Below are positions 1 through 8,522 of a DNA stretch of 64,000 nucleotides, piece by piece (position 1 is the stretch's first letter; each line of letters starts with the position of its first letter). Source of the stretch: Actinokineospora enzanensis DSM 44649 (GTDB taxonomy: Bacteria; Actinomycetota; Actinomycetes; Mycobacteriales; Pseudonocardiaceae); contig NZ_KB894407.1 of NCBI RefSeq assembly GCF_000374445.1, positions 62,001 to 126,000 of the forward strand. Reading direction: 5' to 3'. A model generated the notes under the pieces. The model did not search any database. It had not been told where the DNA came from and saw only the letters and a program-made list of their open reading frames with translations. A program made the translations under genes and the position numbers.

Positions 1-789
1 GGCAACGCCGCGCTGGCCGCCGAGGTGGCCACGCGGACCGGTGTGTCCGGTGTCGCCCGCGTCTACACCGGCGCCTGCGTCGCGGCCTCCTCCGCGCTCG
101 CGGACGCGGCGACGATGATCGTGACCGGGCGTTGCGACCGGGTCCTGGTCGCCGCCGGGTACCTGGTGGAACCGGCCACGTTCGCCATGTTCGACGCGGG
201 CCGCGCACTGGCCCGCGATGGTCGGGTGCGGCCGTTCAGCGCGGGCAGGCAGGGCATGGTGCTCGGCGACGGTGTCGCGGCCGTGCTGCTGGAGTCCACA
301 TCGGTCGCCACCGGGCGGCCGCTGGCCCGGCTGGCGGGCTGGGCCCGGGGCGGCGACGCTTACCACGTGTGCAAGCCGAAACCCGACGGCACCGGGCTCG
401 CCAGGGCGATCGGCACCGCCCTGTCCCGTGCCGGGGTGACGGCCGCGGAAGTCGGCTACGTCAACGCGAACGGCACCGGAACGGAATTCAACGACGCCGC
501 CGAGGTCGCCGCACTGCGGCTGGTGGGGCTCGACTCGGTTCCGGTCAGCTCGACCAAGTCCACGCACGGACACGCGCTGGAGGCGTCCGGCCTGGTGGAG
601 TTCGTGGTCACCGCGCACGCCCTGCGCTCGGGCACGCTGCCGGTGAACTCGGGCTACCTGGGCGCGGATCCGGAGTGCGCGCTGGACCTGGTGATCGACC
701 AACCCCGGTTCACCCGACCGGATTACGCCCTGACGGTGAACGCGGCCTTCGGCGGGGCCAACACGGCGTTGTTGCTGGAGGCGGCATGA
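1..789 (+). CDS. Beta-ketoacyl synthase, 5'-truncated by the window edge
   Basis: Reading frame 1 is open from the first base, so the N-terminus lies outside the window. The fragment has the thiolase-fold ketosynthase pattern: a nucleophile region TGACVAASSAL with the Cys codon at nt 76-78, then VNANGTGTEFND, then KSTHGHALEASG, then a C-terminal FGGANTALLLE. Family members use Cys-His-His; here the first His (normally in HGTGT) is Asn (codon nt 469-471), while the second His (nt 571-573) is kept. Loss of this His is known in non-elongating ketosynthases of trans-AT systems, so this protein may transfer or gate acyl chains rather than condense them (inference). Its stop overlaps the next gene's start by 4 bases, which fits translational coupling to the CLF-like partner. 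Confidence 0.9.
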   Translation, partial: GNAALAAEVATRTGVSGVARVYTGACVAASSALADAATMIVTGRCDRVLVAAGYLVEPATFAMFDAGRALARDGRVRPFSAGRQGMVLGDGVAAVLLESTSVATGRPLARLAGWARGGDAYHVCKPKPDGTGLARAIGTALSRAGVTAAEVGYVNANGTGTEFNDAAEVAALRLVGLDSVPVSSTKSTHGHALEASGLVEFVVTAHALRSGTLPVNSGYLGADPECALDLVIDQPRFTRPDYALTVNAAFGGANTALLLEAA

Positions 790-1433
790 GCACCACCCTG
801 TCTCCCGGCGAATCCACCGCACAGGTCACCCCGGGTCCCCGGGCCGAAGCGATTCCGCTCGGGGCGGGGGCGAGTGCGCGGCTGGCCGTGGTCACCGTGC
901 CCACGGTGCCCACCGTGCCGACTGTGGACGACGGGCCGACCGTGCTTGCGAGCGCGCGGTGGCCGGAGTCCGATGAGGACACACTGCCCGCGATCGCCGG
1001 GTTCGTCGTGTCCACGTTCAACCCCTTGGTCGCCGAGGTCGCCGAACGCTGCCTCCGCGGCTACTACGGTGCACCGCCCGCCACGATCGGGCGGACCGCC
1101 GTCGTGCTGGCGAGCGTGCGCGGGGACGTCACGACCGCGGACACCGTGGCCGCGGCGCTCGCGGCGGGCAAACGGGTGCCGCCGTTGTTGTTCTTCCAGT
1201 CCAACCCCAACGCCGTGGTCGGGTATGTGACCTCGCGGTGGGGGATGACCGGTCCGGTGGTGTGCACCAGCCCCACCGGAGAACCGATGGCGGACGCCAT
1301 GGCGTCCGCCGGGCTGTTGTTCGCCGCGGACGAGGCGGACGCGGCGCTGGTGATCGTCGCCGAGCAGGCGAGCGGGGCAAGTGACAGCGACCGGGCGGCG
1401 GCCGTCCTGGTCACGGCGAGGGGACGGGCATGA
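786..1433 (+). CDS. Beta-ketoacyl synthase-like protein (chain-length-factor-like, N-terminal half only)
   Basis: This 215-residue protein has a low-complexity N-terminus with a TVPTVPTV repeat, followed by a half-size ketosynthase-like domain. The segment with FFQSNPNAVVGYVTSRWGM and TGPVVCTSP resembles the short Ketoacyl-synt_2 type N-domain proteins that partner ketosynthases in aryl-polyene and related type II systems. No Cys sits at the expected nucleophile position (PTGEPMADAM follows), so it is probably non-catalytic and a structural or chain-length partner. It starts with ATG overlapping the upstream stop and overlaps the AMP-ligase gene by 4 bases. The family call is from motif resemblance only. 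Confidence 0.7.
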   Translation: MSTTLSPGESTAQVTPGPRAEAIPLGAGASARLAVVTVPTVPTVPTVDDGPTVLASARWPESDEDTLPAIAGFVVSTFNPLVAEVAERCLRGYYGAPPATIGRTAVVLASVRGDVTTADTVAAALAAGKRVPPLLFFQSNPNAVVGYVTSRWGMTGPVVCTSPTGEPMADAMASAGLLFAADEADAALVIVAEQASGASDSDRAAAVLVTARGRA

Positions 1434-3037
1434 CCGCCAGCAACATCCGGGCCCGACTGGCCCGCGACCCCGACCTGGGCGCGGGCAACGTCCTGACCAC
1501 CCTGATGGGACTCGACTCCGGCCACGACCGGCCCGCGTTCACCTTCGACACCCCGGTGGAGCACATCCCCGCGTGGACCGCGCTCACCGTGCGGCAGCTG
1601 GACGAACGCGTCCGCGCCCGCGCCGCCGCGCTGCACGCGCTCGGCATCGGCAGGCGCGACCCGGTCGCGGTCACCGCCACCGGTGCCGCCGACAACATCC
1701 TCACCTTCCTCGCCCTGGCCCGGCTCGGTGCCATCCCCGCGCTGATCAACGCCAGGCTGGCGCCCGAGATCACCGCGCTGTACGTGACCAGGCTCAAGGC
1801 GGTCGGCGTGCTCGCCGACGCCGCCCGCCGGGAAGCACTGGCGCCGCACGGGCTCACGCTGCTCGCCCCGATCGAGGATCTCGGCGCGGCGAACCCGGAC
1901 GACGCTCCCGAGCCGTACCGGTTCTTCCGGGACGACCCGGTCGCGATCACGCACTCGTCCGGGACGACCGGTGTGCCGAAGGCCGTGTTGCACTCGCACG
2001 CCAGCCTCTACGCGGCCATCCACCACCGGCTGCGCATGCCCAAGGCACAGGGCACCGACCGCATCCTGTCGGTGCTGCCCGCCCCGCACGCGGCCACGCT
2101 CATCGCGCTCAACCTGGCGCTGTCCAGCGAGAGCGAGCTGCTGGCGATCTCCACCCAGACCGGCCCGGCGGTGGTCGACGCGATCGAGCGCTGGCGCCCG
2201 GCCTGCGTGCTCGGCTTCGCCGCCACCTGGTCGGAGATGGCCAAGACCGACCTGCGCGGCCGCGACCTTGACTCGGTGTCGCTATGGTGGAACACCGGCG
2301 ACTGCGCGCACGAGGCGCACATCCGCCGCCTCATCTCGCACGGCTACCGCACCGTGTCCACAAGGGAGGGACGGGTCCGCAGGCCGGGCTCGGCGTTCAT
2401 CGACGGCCTGGGCTCCAGCGAGATGGGCCACTCGCACTTCTTCATCACGCACACCACCGACACCGACCGCTACGGCCGTTGCATCGGCCGCGCGCACGCG
2501 TTCGCCGAGCCGGTGGTGCTCGACCCCGACGGCAACGAGCTGCCCGCCGGACAGGTGGGTGAGCTGGGCACGCGGTCGCCCACCCTGTCGCCGGGGTACT
2601 GGAACGACTCGGTGACGACCCACCGGACCAGGGTGCGCGGCTACTTTCTCACCGGCGACCTGGTCTACCGCGATGAGGAAGGCTACTTCTACCACGTCGA
2701 CCGCCTCGTCGACTCGGTGGACCTCGGCGGCGGCAAACGGCTGCACACCGCGCTGTCCGAGGAACGCGTGCTCAACGCCTGCCCCGACGTCGCCGACTGC
2801 ACCGTGGTCGCGGTCCGTACCGACGACGGCGTGGTCACCGACGTGCTGCTGCAACTCGACCCGGCCGCCGACCCCGGCGCCGACCGCGCGGAGGCGATCC
2901 GGACCGCGCTCGGCCCGGACGTGGCCGCGACCCTGCGGGAGATCGTCGTGGTCGACGAGGAGCGCATTCCGTTGGGTCCCACCGGGAAGGTCCGCAAGGT
3001 CGCCCTGCGGGAGCAGTACCTGCAGGCGGCGCGATGA
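1430..3037 (+). CDS. Acyl/aryl-AMP ligase (ANL superfamily)
   Basis: This 535-residue protein is an ATP-dependent adenylating enzyme that would activate a carboxylic acid as its acyl-AMP and load it on CoA or a carrier protein. The phosphate-binding motif THSSGTTGVPKAVLHSH lies near residues 172-188. The hinge region YHVDRLVDSVDLGGGK lies near 420-436. The C-terminal catalytic Lys is in GPTGKVRK near residue 520. The length is usual for the family. No carrier domain is fused, so a separate ACP is the likely partner. The neighbouring 4-hydroxymandelate synthase makes an aromatic acid a plausible substrate, but the sequence does not show specificity. It overlaps both neighbours by 4 bases. Confidence 0.88.
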   Translation: MTASNIRARLARDPDLGAGNVLTTLMGLDSGHDRPAFTFDTPVEHIPAWTALTVRQLDERVRARAAALHALGIGRRDPVAVTATGAADNILTFLALARLGAIPALINARLAPEITALYVTRLKAVGVLADAARREALAPHGLTLLAPIEDLGAANPDDAPEPYRFFRDDPVAITHSSGTTGVPKAVLHSHASLYAAIHHRLRMPKAQGTDRILSVLPAPHAATLIALNLALSSESELLAISTQTGPAVVDAIERWRPACVLGFAATWSEMAKTDLRGRDLDSVSLWWNTGDCAHEAHIRRLISHGYRTVSTREGRVRRPGSAFIDGLGSSEMGHSHFFITHTTDTDRYGRCIGRAHAFAEPVVLDPDGNELPAGQVGELGTRSPTLSPGYWNDSVTTHRTRVRGYFLTGDLVYRDEEGYFYHVDRLVDSVDLGGGKRLHTALSEERVLNACPDVADCTVVAVRTDDGVVTDVLLQLDPAADPGADRAEAIRTALGPDVAATLREIVVVDEERIPLGPTGKVRKVALREQYLQAAR

Positions 3038-4302
3038 GACCCGCCGCCGCGATCACCGGCATCGGCCTGGTCACGCCGCTGGGCCGCAAGCCGGGCGACG
3101 TGTTCGACGCGCTGTGCGTCGGACGGTCGGGCCTGGTCACCCCGCCAGCGGGACACCCGCTGGCCGGGCTGCTGGACGTCGCGGGCATCGCGCCGGACAT
3201 CGACCCGACCGAGGTGCTCGACGCCAAGCAGGCCCGCGCGGTCGACCGGTTCGTGCTGTTCGCCCTGGCCGCCGCCGACGACGCGCTGGCCGACGCGCGG
3301 ATCACCGTGGGCACCGACGTCGACCCAGAACGGGTCGCGGTCGTCGTGTCCTCCGGCGGTGCGGGCCTGGAGACCTACGAGCAGTACGCGGCGCTGCGGC
3401 GGGCGAGCGGCCGGGCGAAGGTCAGCCCGTATCTACTGCCCGGGATGCTGTCGAACATGGCGGCCGCGCGGATCGCCATCAAGCACGGCATCCGCGGCTA
3501 CAGCTCGGCCATCGCCACCGCCTGCGCGGCGGGCGCGCAGTCCATCGCGGAGGGACTGCGGCTCATCCGCGGCGGCGAGGCGGATGTGGTGGTGTGCGGG
3601 GGAAGCGACACGGCCCTGCACCCGACGGTGGCCGCCGCGTTCGCCAATGCCTGGGCGCTGGCGCGGAAGTGGGCCGACCCGACCGCCGCGAGCAGGCCGT
3701 TCGACAAGCGGCGCAACGGTTTCGTGCTCGGCGAGGGTGCGGGCGTGCTGGTGCTGGAACGCGCCGAGTTCGCCGACGCCCGCGGCGCCGCGGGCTACGC
3801 GAGCCTGAGCGGCTGGGGCATGACCACCGACGCGCACCACCCGACGACCCCGCGTCCGGACGGCGCGGGCGCGATCGCCTCGATGCGCCGGGCGATCACC
3901 GATGCCGGACTGGCACCGTCCGATGTAGACTATGTGAACGCGCACGGCACCTCGACGCCGCTCGGCGACGCCGCCGAAGCCGTCGCCGTCCGGTCCGTGT
4001 TCGGCGCCGACACCCCGGCGGTCAGCTCGATCAAGGCCCTGACCGGGCACATGCTCGGCGGTTCCGGCGCGGTGGAGGCCGCGGTCACCGCCCTGTCGGT
4101 CACGGCGAATCTCTTACCCCCCACGCACAACCTGGACGACCCGGACCCGGAGTGCGCGCTCGACCACGTGCGCGGCGCGGCCCGACCGGGACCCGTCCGC
4201 GCCGCCCTGTCGAACTCGTTCGCCTTCGGCGGCCACAACGTCAGCCTGCTCATCGGCGCGCCAGGCACCCGACTGACCCGTACCACCACCCCGGCGGCGT
4301 AA
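3034..4302 (+). CDS. Beta-ketoacyl-ACP synthase II-type ketosynthase
   Basis: This is a complete 422-residue FabF/KAS II-type condensing enzyme with an intact Cys-His-His triad: ATACAAGAQS (Cys near residue 164), VNAHGTSTPLGD (His near 304) and KALTGHMLGGSG (His near 339). The C-terminal FAFGGHNVSLL is also typical. It would perform decarboxylative Claisen condensation on carrier-protein-bound chains. Unlike the partial ketosynthase upstream, it keeps every catalytic residue, so it is the likely elongating enzyme of this operon. Its ATG overlaps the AMP-ligase stop by 4 bases; a 31-base gap follows. Confidence 0.92.
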   Translation: MRPAAAITGIGLVTPLGRKPGDVFDALCVGRSGLVTPPAGHPLAGLLDVAGIAPDIDPTEVLDAKQARAVDRFVLFALAAADDALADARITVGTDVDPERVAVVVSSGGAGLETYEQYAALRRASGRAKVSPYLLPGMLSNMAAARIAIKHGIRGYSSAIATACAAGAQSIAEGLRLIRGGEADVVVCGGSDTALHPTVAAAFANAWALARKWADPTAASRPFDKRRNGFVLGEGAGVLVLERAEFADARGAAGYASLSGWGMTTDAHHPTTPRPDGAGAIASMRRAITDAGLAPSDVDYVNAHGTSTPLGDAAEAVAVRSVFGADTPAVSSIKALTGHMLGGSGAVEAAVTALSVTANLLPPTHNLDDPDPECALDHVRGAARPGPVRAALSNSFAFGGHNVSLLIGAPGTRLTRTTTPAA

Positions 4303-4333
4303 CCGCCAACCACCGGCATCCCAGAGGTCCACA

Positions 4334-5362
4334 ATGCACGTTCACGCGATTGACCACGTCGAGTTCTACGTCGGCGACGCCGACGCGGTGTCCGCCAGGC
4401 TGCGCGCCGAGTACGGCTTCCGGCTGCACGGGCACCTGCGCGAGCACCCCGGCGCCCGCTCGGTGCTGCTCAGCCAGGGCGACATCCGGCTGGTGGTGAC
4501 CTCCGCCCTGGACGACTCGCACCCGGCCGCGGGCTACGTCGTGGAGCACGGCGACGGCCTGGCCACCATCGCACTGTCCACCGACGACCCGGCGGCCGCG
4601 CTGGCCGAGGCGGTCACCCGCGGCGCGGTCGTGACCGACGGCCGGGTCGGTGGCTTCGGCGATGTCGGGCATGTCTTCGTCCGGCCCGGCGAGCTGTTCG
4701 CGGGTGCGGACGTGTCCGAAGCGGGGAAGGACACGGCTGAGGACACCTTGTCCCTTTTGGACGCGATCGACCATGTGGCGGCGGTGGTCGGCGGCGGCGA
4801 GCTGGACCCGACGGTCGACTACTACGAGAACGTGCTGGGCTTCAAGCAGATCTTCGAGGAGCGCATCGAGATCGGCGGCCAGGCGATGAACTCCAAGGTG
4901 GTGCAGAGCATCTCCAAGGAGGTCACGCTGACCCTGTTCGAGCCGGACACCGACGCCGAGCCCGGCCAGATCGACGACTTCCTGGCCGCCCACCACGGTT
5001 CCGGCGTGCAGCACCTGGCGTTCCGCACCGACGACATCGCCACCGCGGTCCGTACCCTGTCCGACCGCGGCGTCACCTTCCTGACCACCCCGGCAGGCTA
5101 CTACGACGCCCTCGCCGAGCGGGTCGACCACGTCGCCGTGCCGATCCCGACGCTGCGCGAGCTCAACGTGCTGGTCGACCAGGACAACGAGGGCGAGTTG
5201 TTCCAGATCTTCACCCAGACCACCCACCCCCGCCGGACCATCTTCTTCGAGCTCATCGAGCGCCTTGGCGCGCTCACCTTCGGCAGCGCCAACATCAAGG
5301 CGCTGTACCAGGCCGTCGAGCGCGAGCGGACCCGGGCCAAGGCAGAGGAGCCCGCCCAGTGA
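4334..5362 (+). CDS. hmaS: 4-hydroxymandelate synthase (HPPD superfamily dioxygenase)
   Basis: This 342-residue non-heme Fe(II) dioxygenase would convert 4-hydroxyphenylpyruvate and O2 to 4-hydroxymandelate. The C-terminal half carries the 2-His-1-Glu metal site: DAIDHVAAVV (His near 147), GVQHLAF (His near 228) and IFFELIERLGA (Glu near 305). I call HmaS rather than HPPD because the segment AMNSKVVQSISKEVTLTLFE, followed by PGQIDDFL and later FGSANIKALYQAVERER, follows glycopeptide-cluster HmaS proteins closely. The later hydroxyphenylglycine enzymes (HmO, HpgT) are not in the window, so the mandelate or a derivative may be the direct building block. HPPD remains the alternative. It has a GAGG-like RBS, and its TGA overlaps the next GTG. 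Confidence 0.87.
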   Translation: MHVHAIDHVEFYVGDADAVSARLRAEYGFRLHGHLREHPGARSVLLSQGDIRLVVTSALDDSHPAAGYVVEHGDGLATIALSTDDPAAALAEAVTRGAVVTDGRVGGFGDVGHVFVRPGELFAGADVSEAGKDTAEDTLSLLDAIDHVAAVVGGGELDPTVDYYENVLGFKQIFEERIEIGGQAMNSKVVQSISKEVTLTLFEPDTDAEPGQIDDFLAAHHGSGVQHLAFRTDDIATAVRTLSDRGVTFLTTPAGYYDALAERVDHVAVPIPTLRELNVLVDQDNEGELFQIFTQTTHPRRTIFFELIERLGALTFGSANIKALYQAVERERTRAKAEEPAQ

Positions 5363-6264
5363 CCGTCACCGACCAGTTCGTCCTCACCGAGGCCGAGCAC
5401 GCGCTGTTACCCACCGACGCCGAGGTCGCCGAGTACGCCGCCCGCGGCTGGTACCTGTCGCGCAAGCTGTTCACCGACGACGAGATCGACGCGTTGCAGG
5501 AGGCGACCGAGCGGTTCTACGCGGGCCACCGTGACCGCCGCTTACCGTTGCGCCCGCCGAACCTGGCGTACTGGACCCCGGAGAAGGGGGATGTCCAGCG
5601 GCACAACGACTACGTGCACTACGAGAGCGACGAGATCGCCGCGATCCTGCGCAAGCCGCTGCTCGGCGCGGTCGCGGCGCGGCTGGCGCGGGCGGACGAG
5701 ATCCGGATCTGGCAGAGCACCCTGATCTACAAGCCGCCGCGCCCGGAGGAGGAGTCCAACCAGGTCCCCTGGCACATGGACCGGCACTACTGGCAGACCT
5801 GTACGTCCGAGCGCATGCTGACCGCGTTCCTGCCGTTCCACGACTGCGACGTCCGCATGGGCACGATCACCATGGTCGACGGCAGTCACGCCTGGGGCGA
5901 GATCCCCGGCGACGACTCGACGCGGCACTTCGCCCAGCGGGACCGGGCGGAGCTGGAGGACCTGCTGGCGGCCAACGCGGCGCACAACGGGGCGAGCGTG
6001 TCGAAGATCCCGATGAACATCCCCAAGGGGCACGTGAGCTTCCACCACTGCAAGACCTACCACGGCAGCGGCGCGAACCTGGCGGACCTGCCGCGACGGG
6101 CGATCTCGCTGCACCTGCAGGACGGGGACAACCGGTTCCGGCCGTACCTGAAGTCGGACGGCACACCCGTTTTCTACAACCATGACGTGCTGGTCCGTCG
6201 AAACGACGATGGCCTGCCCGACTACACCGACCCCACCTACTGCCCGGTGCTCTGGCGCACCTGA
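5359..6264 (+). CDS. Phytanoyl-CoA dioxygenase (PhyH) family oxygenase
   Basis: This 301-residue Fe(II)/2-oxoglutarate-type oxygenase has the metal motif HxD in PWHMDRHYW (His near 139, Asp near 141) and a distal His in KTYHGSG (near 235), followed by RRAISLHL with the likely cosubstrate Arg. PhyH enzymes in secondary metabolism hydroxylate, halogenate or rearrange small molecules; the HxD here indicates hydroxylase-type chemistry, not halogenase (which lacks the Asp). The GTG start overlaps the hmaS stop, so the two are probably cotranslated and the substrate may be a mandelate- or tyrosine-derived unit (inference). It is the last gene of the operon and is followed by a hairpin at 6302-6327. 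Confidence 0.88.
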   Translation: MTVTDQFVLTEAEHALLPTDAEVAEYAARGWYLSRKLFTDDEIDALQEATERFYAGHRDRRLPLRPPNLAYWTPEKGDVQRHNDYVHYESDEIAAILRKPLLGAVAARLARADEIRIWQSTLIYKPPRPEEESNQVPWHMDRHYWQTCTSERMLTAFLPFHDCDVRMGTITMVDGSHAWGEIPGDDSTRHFAQRDRAELEDLLAANAAHNGASVSKIPMNIPKGHVSFHHCKTYHGSGANLADLPRRAISLHLQDGDNRFRPYLKSDGTPVFYNHDVLVRRNDDGLPDYTDPTYCPVLWRT

Positions 6265-6301
6265 TCCATATCTGATCCGGACCTGATCCGAAAACGGAAG
6301 A

Positions 6302-6327
6302 GCCCGGCGCCCCAGCGGCGTCCGGGC
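6302..6327 (+). terminator. Hairpin terminator after the PhyH gene
   Basis: GCCCGGCGCC pairs with GGCGTCCGGGC, leaving one bulged T and a short CAGC-type loop, 38 bases after the PhyH stop. There is no long T run, as is common in actinomycetes. Confidence 0.6.
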
Positions 6328-6405
6328 CATTTCCGCTACCCATTTCTTCCGCCGATTCCGACCACTTTCCAGACCCCGCCCACCCAGGGGGCTGACCCCG
6401 ATTAA

Positions 6406-6628
6406 GCCTAGTCCATTCGGCGGCTTGTCAAGAGGGGGTGGTCGGGGTCTGTGGATGATTCCGGCCGGTTGTGGATAACCCGGCGCGGCTCCCCACGGCC
6501 GGGTGAACCTCAGCCGGGCGATCCCGCGATCATGCCCCTGACCTGCTGATCCAGGTTGTCCACAACCACCCGGAACCATCCACACCCCCAGGCCACCCCC
6601 TCTTGACAAGCCGCAAGATCCACTAGGC
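6406..6628. repeat. Long imperfect inverted repeat (75-nt arms) between convergent operons
   Basis: The left arm 6406-6480 and right arm 6554-6628 are reverse complements over 75 ungapped positions, with about 62 matches by hand count; the spacer is 73 bases. A perfect core (GCGGCTTGTCAAGAGGGGG and its complement) sits in each arm. Weaker pairing with small gaps continues outward to about 6372 and 6666. Each arm ends inside with a DnaA-box-like word: TTATCCACA (complement, 6470-6478) and TTGTCCACA (6556-6564). No ORF spans it, so it could be a MITE-like element or a large bidirectional terminator or structural element. This also accounts for most of the 6265-6740 gap. Confidence 0.8.
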
Positions 6629-6740
6629 TGTAAAGGGGTCGTCCCCCCGGGATGGGCGGGGGTCTGTGTGGGTGGCGGTCGTGGAGATCGACTTCGGGGT
6701 TCCGGGGCGGTGGGGGTGCGCTGAGCAGGGAGAACGTAGG

Positions 6741-6778
6741 AAACGGGCCCCCGACCCGAGGAGGTCGAGGGCCCGTTT
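6741..6778 (-). terminator. Hairpin terminator after the ABC exporter operon
   Basis: AAACGGGCCC (6741-6750) and GGGCCCGTTT (6769-6778) are perfect complements and are extended inward by CCGACC/GGTCG pairing. It lies 13 bases beyond the permease stop on the minus strand, with a short T run on that strand. Confidence 0.8.
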
Positions 6779-6791
6779 GGCGGGGTAAGGA

Positions 6792-7556
6792 TCACCGCAC
6801 CTGGCGGGCGAACATCCTCGTGGCCCACGTGACCGTCAGGGCCGCCAGCGCGACCACCACGATCATGCCGATCCACACCGCCGAGTCCCCGGGGTTGCCG
6901 GTGAACAGCGCCCGGGTCCCGTTCGTCGTCCAGTAGATCGGGTTCCACTCGGCGATCGTCACCAGCCACCCCGGCGCCAGCGTCAGCGGCAGCAGCACGC
7001 CGGAGAGCAGCGACAACGGCTGCGAAACGCTGTTGATCAACGGGCCGAGCGCGGCGGGCGAGGGGATCAGCATCGCCATCGCGTACGACAGCGCGCACGC
7101 CATCAGGGCCATCAACGCGAGCATCACGTAGGCCAGCAGCAGCCAGCCGATATGCACCGTCAGGCCGAACGGCAGCGCCACCAGGGTGATCACCACCGCC
7201 TGCCCCATCAGCGTCGTGACCTCGGAGAACGCCCGGCCCAGGATGAGCGCGACCCGGTTGACCGGGGTCACCCTGGACCGCTCGATCACCCCCGACCGCA
7301 GCTCCGCCAGCAGGCCGAACCCGGCGAAGAAGCCGCTGAGCAGCACCAACACCACCAGCAGACCCGGCACATAGATCCGGTACGCGTCCGCGTAGGTCTG
7401 CGCGCCCGTCGGGGCCAGGGCCTGCTTGAGCAGGGGGGCGAACAGCACCAGGTACGCGATGGGCTGCACGAAACCGATCACCAACCGGGCCGGGGTGCGC
7501 CAGACCAGCAGCATCTGGCGCTGGTAGACCAGCCACGTGTCACGGAGGAACTTCAT
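6792..7556 (-). CDS. ABC-2 type exporter permease (DrrB-like)
   Basis: This 254-residue integral membrane protein begins with the cytoplasmic segment MKFLRDTWLVYQRQMLLVWR, then has about six hydrophobic segments (for example LVLFAPLL, LLVVLVLLSGFFAGFGLLA, LALMALMACALSYAMAML). The length and layout match daunorubicin-resistance-type DrrB permeases. It would form the membrane channel of an ATP-driven exporter together with the ATPase encoded 12 bases upstream. Its place as last gene in an operon with a carrier protein and glycosyltransferase suggests export of, or self-resistance to, the cluster product. Confidence 0.9.
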   Translation of the reverse strand: MKFLRDTWLVYQRQMLLVWRTPARLVIGFVQPIAYLVLFAPLLKQALAPTGAQTYADAYRIYVPGLLVVLVLLSGFFAGFGLLAELRSGVIERSRVTPVNRVALILGRAFSEVTTLMGQAVVITLVALPFGLTVHIGWLLLAYVMLALMALMACALSYAMAMLIPSPAALGPLINSVSQPLSLLSGVLLPLTLAPGWLVTIAEWNPIYWTTNGTRALFTGNPGDSAVWIGMIVVVALAALTVTWATRMFARQVR

Positions 7557-7568
7557 GTCCGGGGTCTC

Positions 7569-8522
7569 CTACTTGTCCCGCAGCGAGCGGCCGGTCTTGA
7601 TCAGGAACACATCGTCGAGGCTGGGCCGGTGCAGCTCGACGGTGTCGAAGGTGATCTCGCCGCCGTCCAGGGCGCGCATGATCTGCGGCATGGCGGTGGT
7701 GCCGTCGTCGACGTAGAGCCGCAGGCCCTCCGGCGCGATCTCCAGTTTGCGCACGTAGTCGCGGCCGTCGAGCAGCTCGGCGGCGCGCGGGGCGGCGCCG
7801 TTCAGGCCGACGGTGACCACGTCACCGGCCACCCCGTGCTTGAGCTCGGTCGGCGTGCCGAGGGCGACGATCTCGCCGTGGTCGATGATCGCGATGCGGT
7901 CGCACAGCGCGTCGGCCTCCTCCAGGTAGTGCGTGGTGAGGAAGACGGTCATGCCGCCGTCGCGCAGCCGCCGGACCTCGTCCCACAGGTGGGCGCGGGA
8001 CTGCGGGTCCAGGCCGGTGGTGGGCTCGTCCAGGAACAGCACCTTGGGCTCGTGGATGATGCCCATGGCGATGTCGACCCGGCGCCGCTGGCCGCCGGAG
8101 TAGGTGCGGCACTGGCGGTCGGCGAACTCGGTCAGCTCGAACGCGGCCAGCGCCTTCTCGGTGCGCTCGACCGCCTCCGCCTTGTGGATGCCGTGCATTC
8201 GGGCCTGGAGCACCAGTTCCTCGCGCGCGGTCACCTCGTCCGTCGTCGTCCCGCCCTGCGGCACGTAGCCGACCCGTGCGCGCACGCCCGCCGGGTCTTT
8301 CCGCAGGTCGGCGCCCGCGATGACGGCGTCGCCGTCGTCCGGGTCGAGCAGTGTGCACAGGATGCGGGCGGTGGTGGTCTTGCCCGCGCCGTTCGGGCCG
8401 AGGAAGCCGAAGATCTCCCCCTCGGCCACCGACAGGTCGACGCCGCGGACGGCCTCGACGGTGCGGGTCTTGCGCCGTTTGCCCAGCGTGAAGGACTTGC
8501 GCAGTCCCTTGACCTCGATCAT
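7569..8522 (-). CDS. ABC exporter ATP-binding protein (DrrA-like)
   Basis: This 317-residue ATPase has Walker A GPNGAGKTTT near residue 45, signature YSGGQRRRVDIA, Walker B VLFLDEPTTGLD and a C-terminal extension of DrrA type containing FDTVELHRPSLDDVFL. It pairs with the adjacent permease. The ATG at 8522 overlaps the glycosyltransferase stop by 4 bases; an in-frame extension further upstream runs antisense to nothing useful and is not needed. Function as a drug or product exporter is inferred from family and context. Confidence 0.93.
   Translation of the reverse strand: MIEVKGLRKSFTLGKRRKTRTVEAVRGVDLSVAEGEIFGFLGPNGAGKTTTARILCTLLDPDDGDAVIAGADLRKDPAGVRARVGYVPQGGTTTDEVTAREELVLQARMHGIHKAEAVERTEKALAAFELTEFADRQCRTYSGGQRRRVDIAMGIIHEPKVLFLDEPTTGLDPQSRAHLWDEVRRLRDGGMTVFLTTHYLEEADALCDRIAIIDHGEIVALGTPTELKHGVAGDVVTVGLNGAAPRAAELLDGRDYVRKLEIAPEGLRLYVDDGTTAMPQIMRALDGGEITFDTVELHRPSLDDVFLIKTGRSLRDK

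Noticed and set aside
6652-6936. A 94-codon plus-strand frame near the exporter terminator.
   Set aside because: It overlaps the terminator hairpin and the 3' end of the permease gene antisense and shows no motif.
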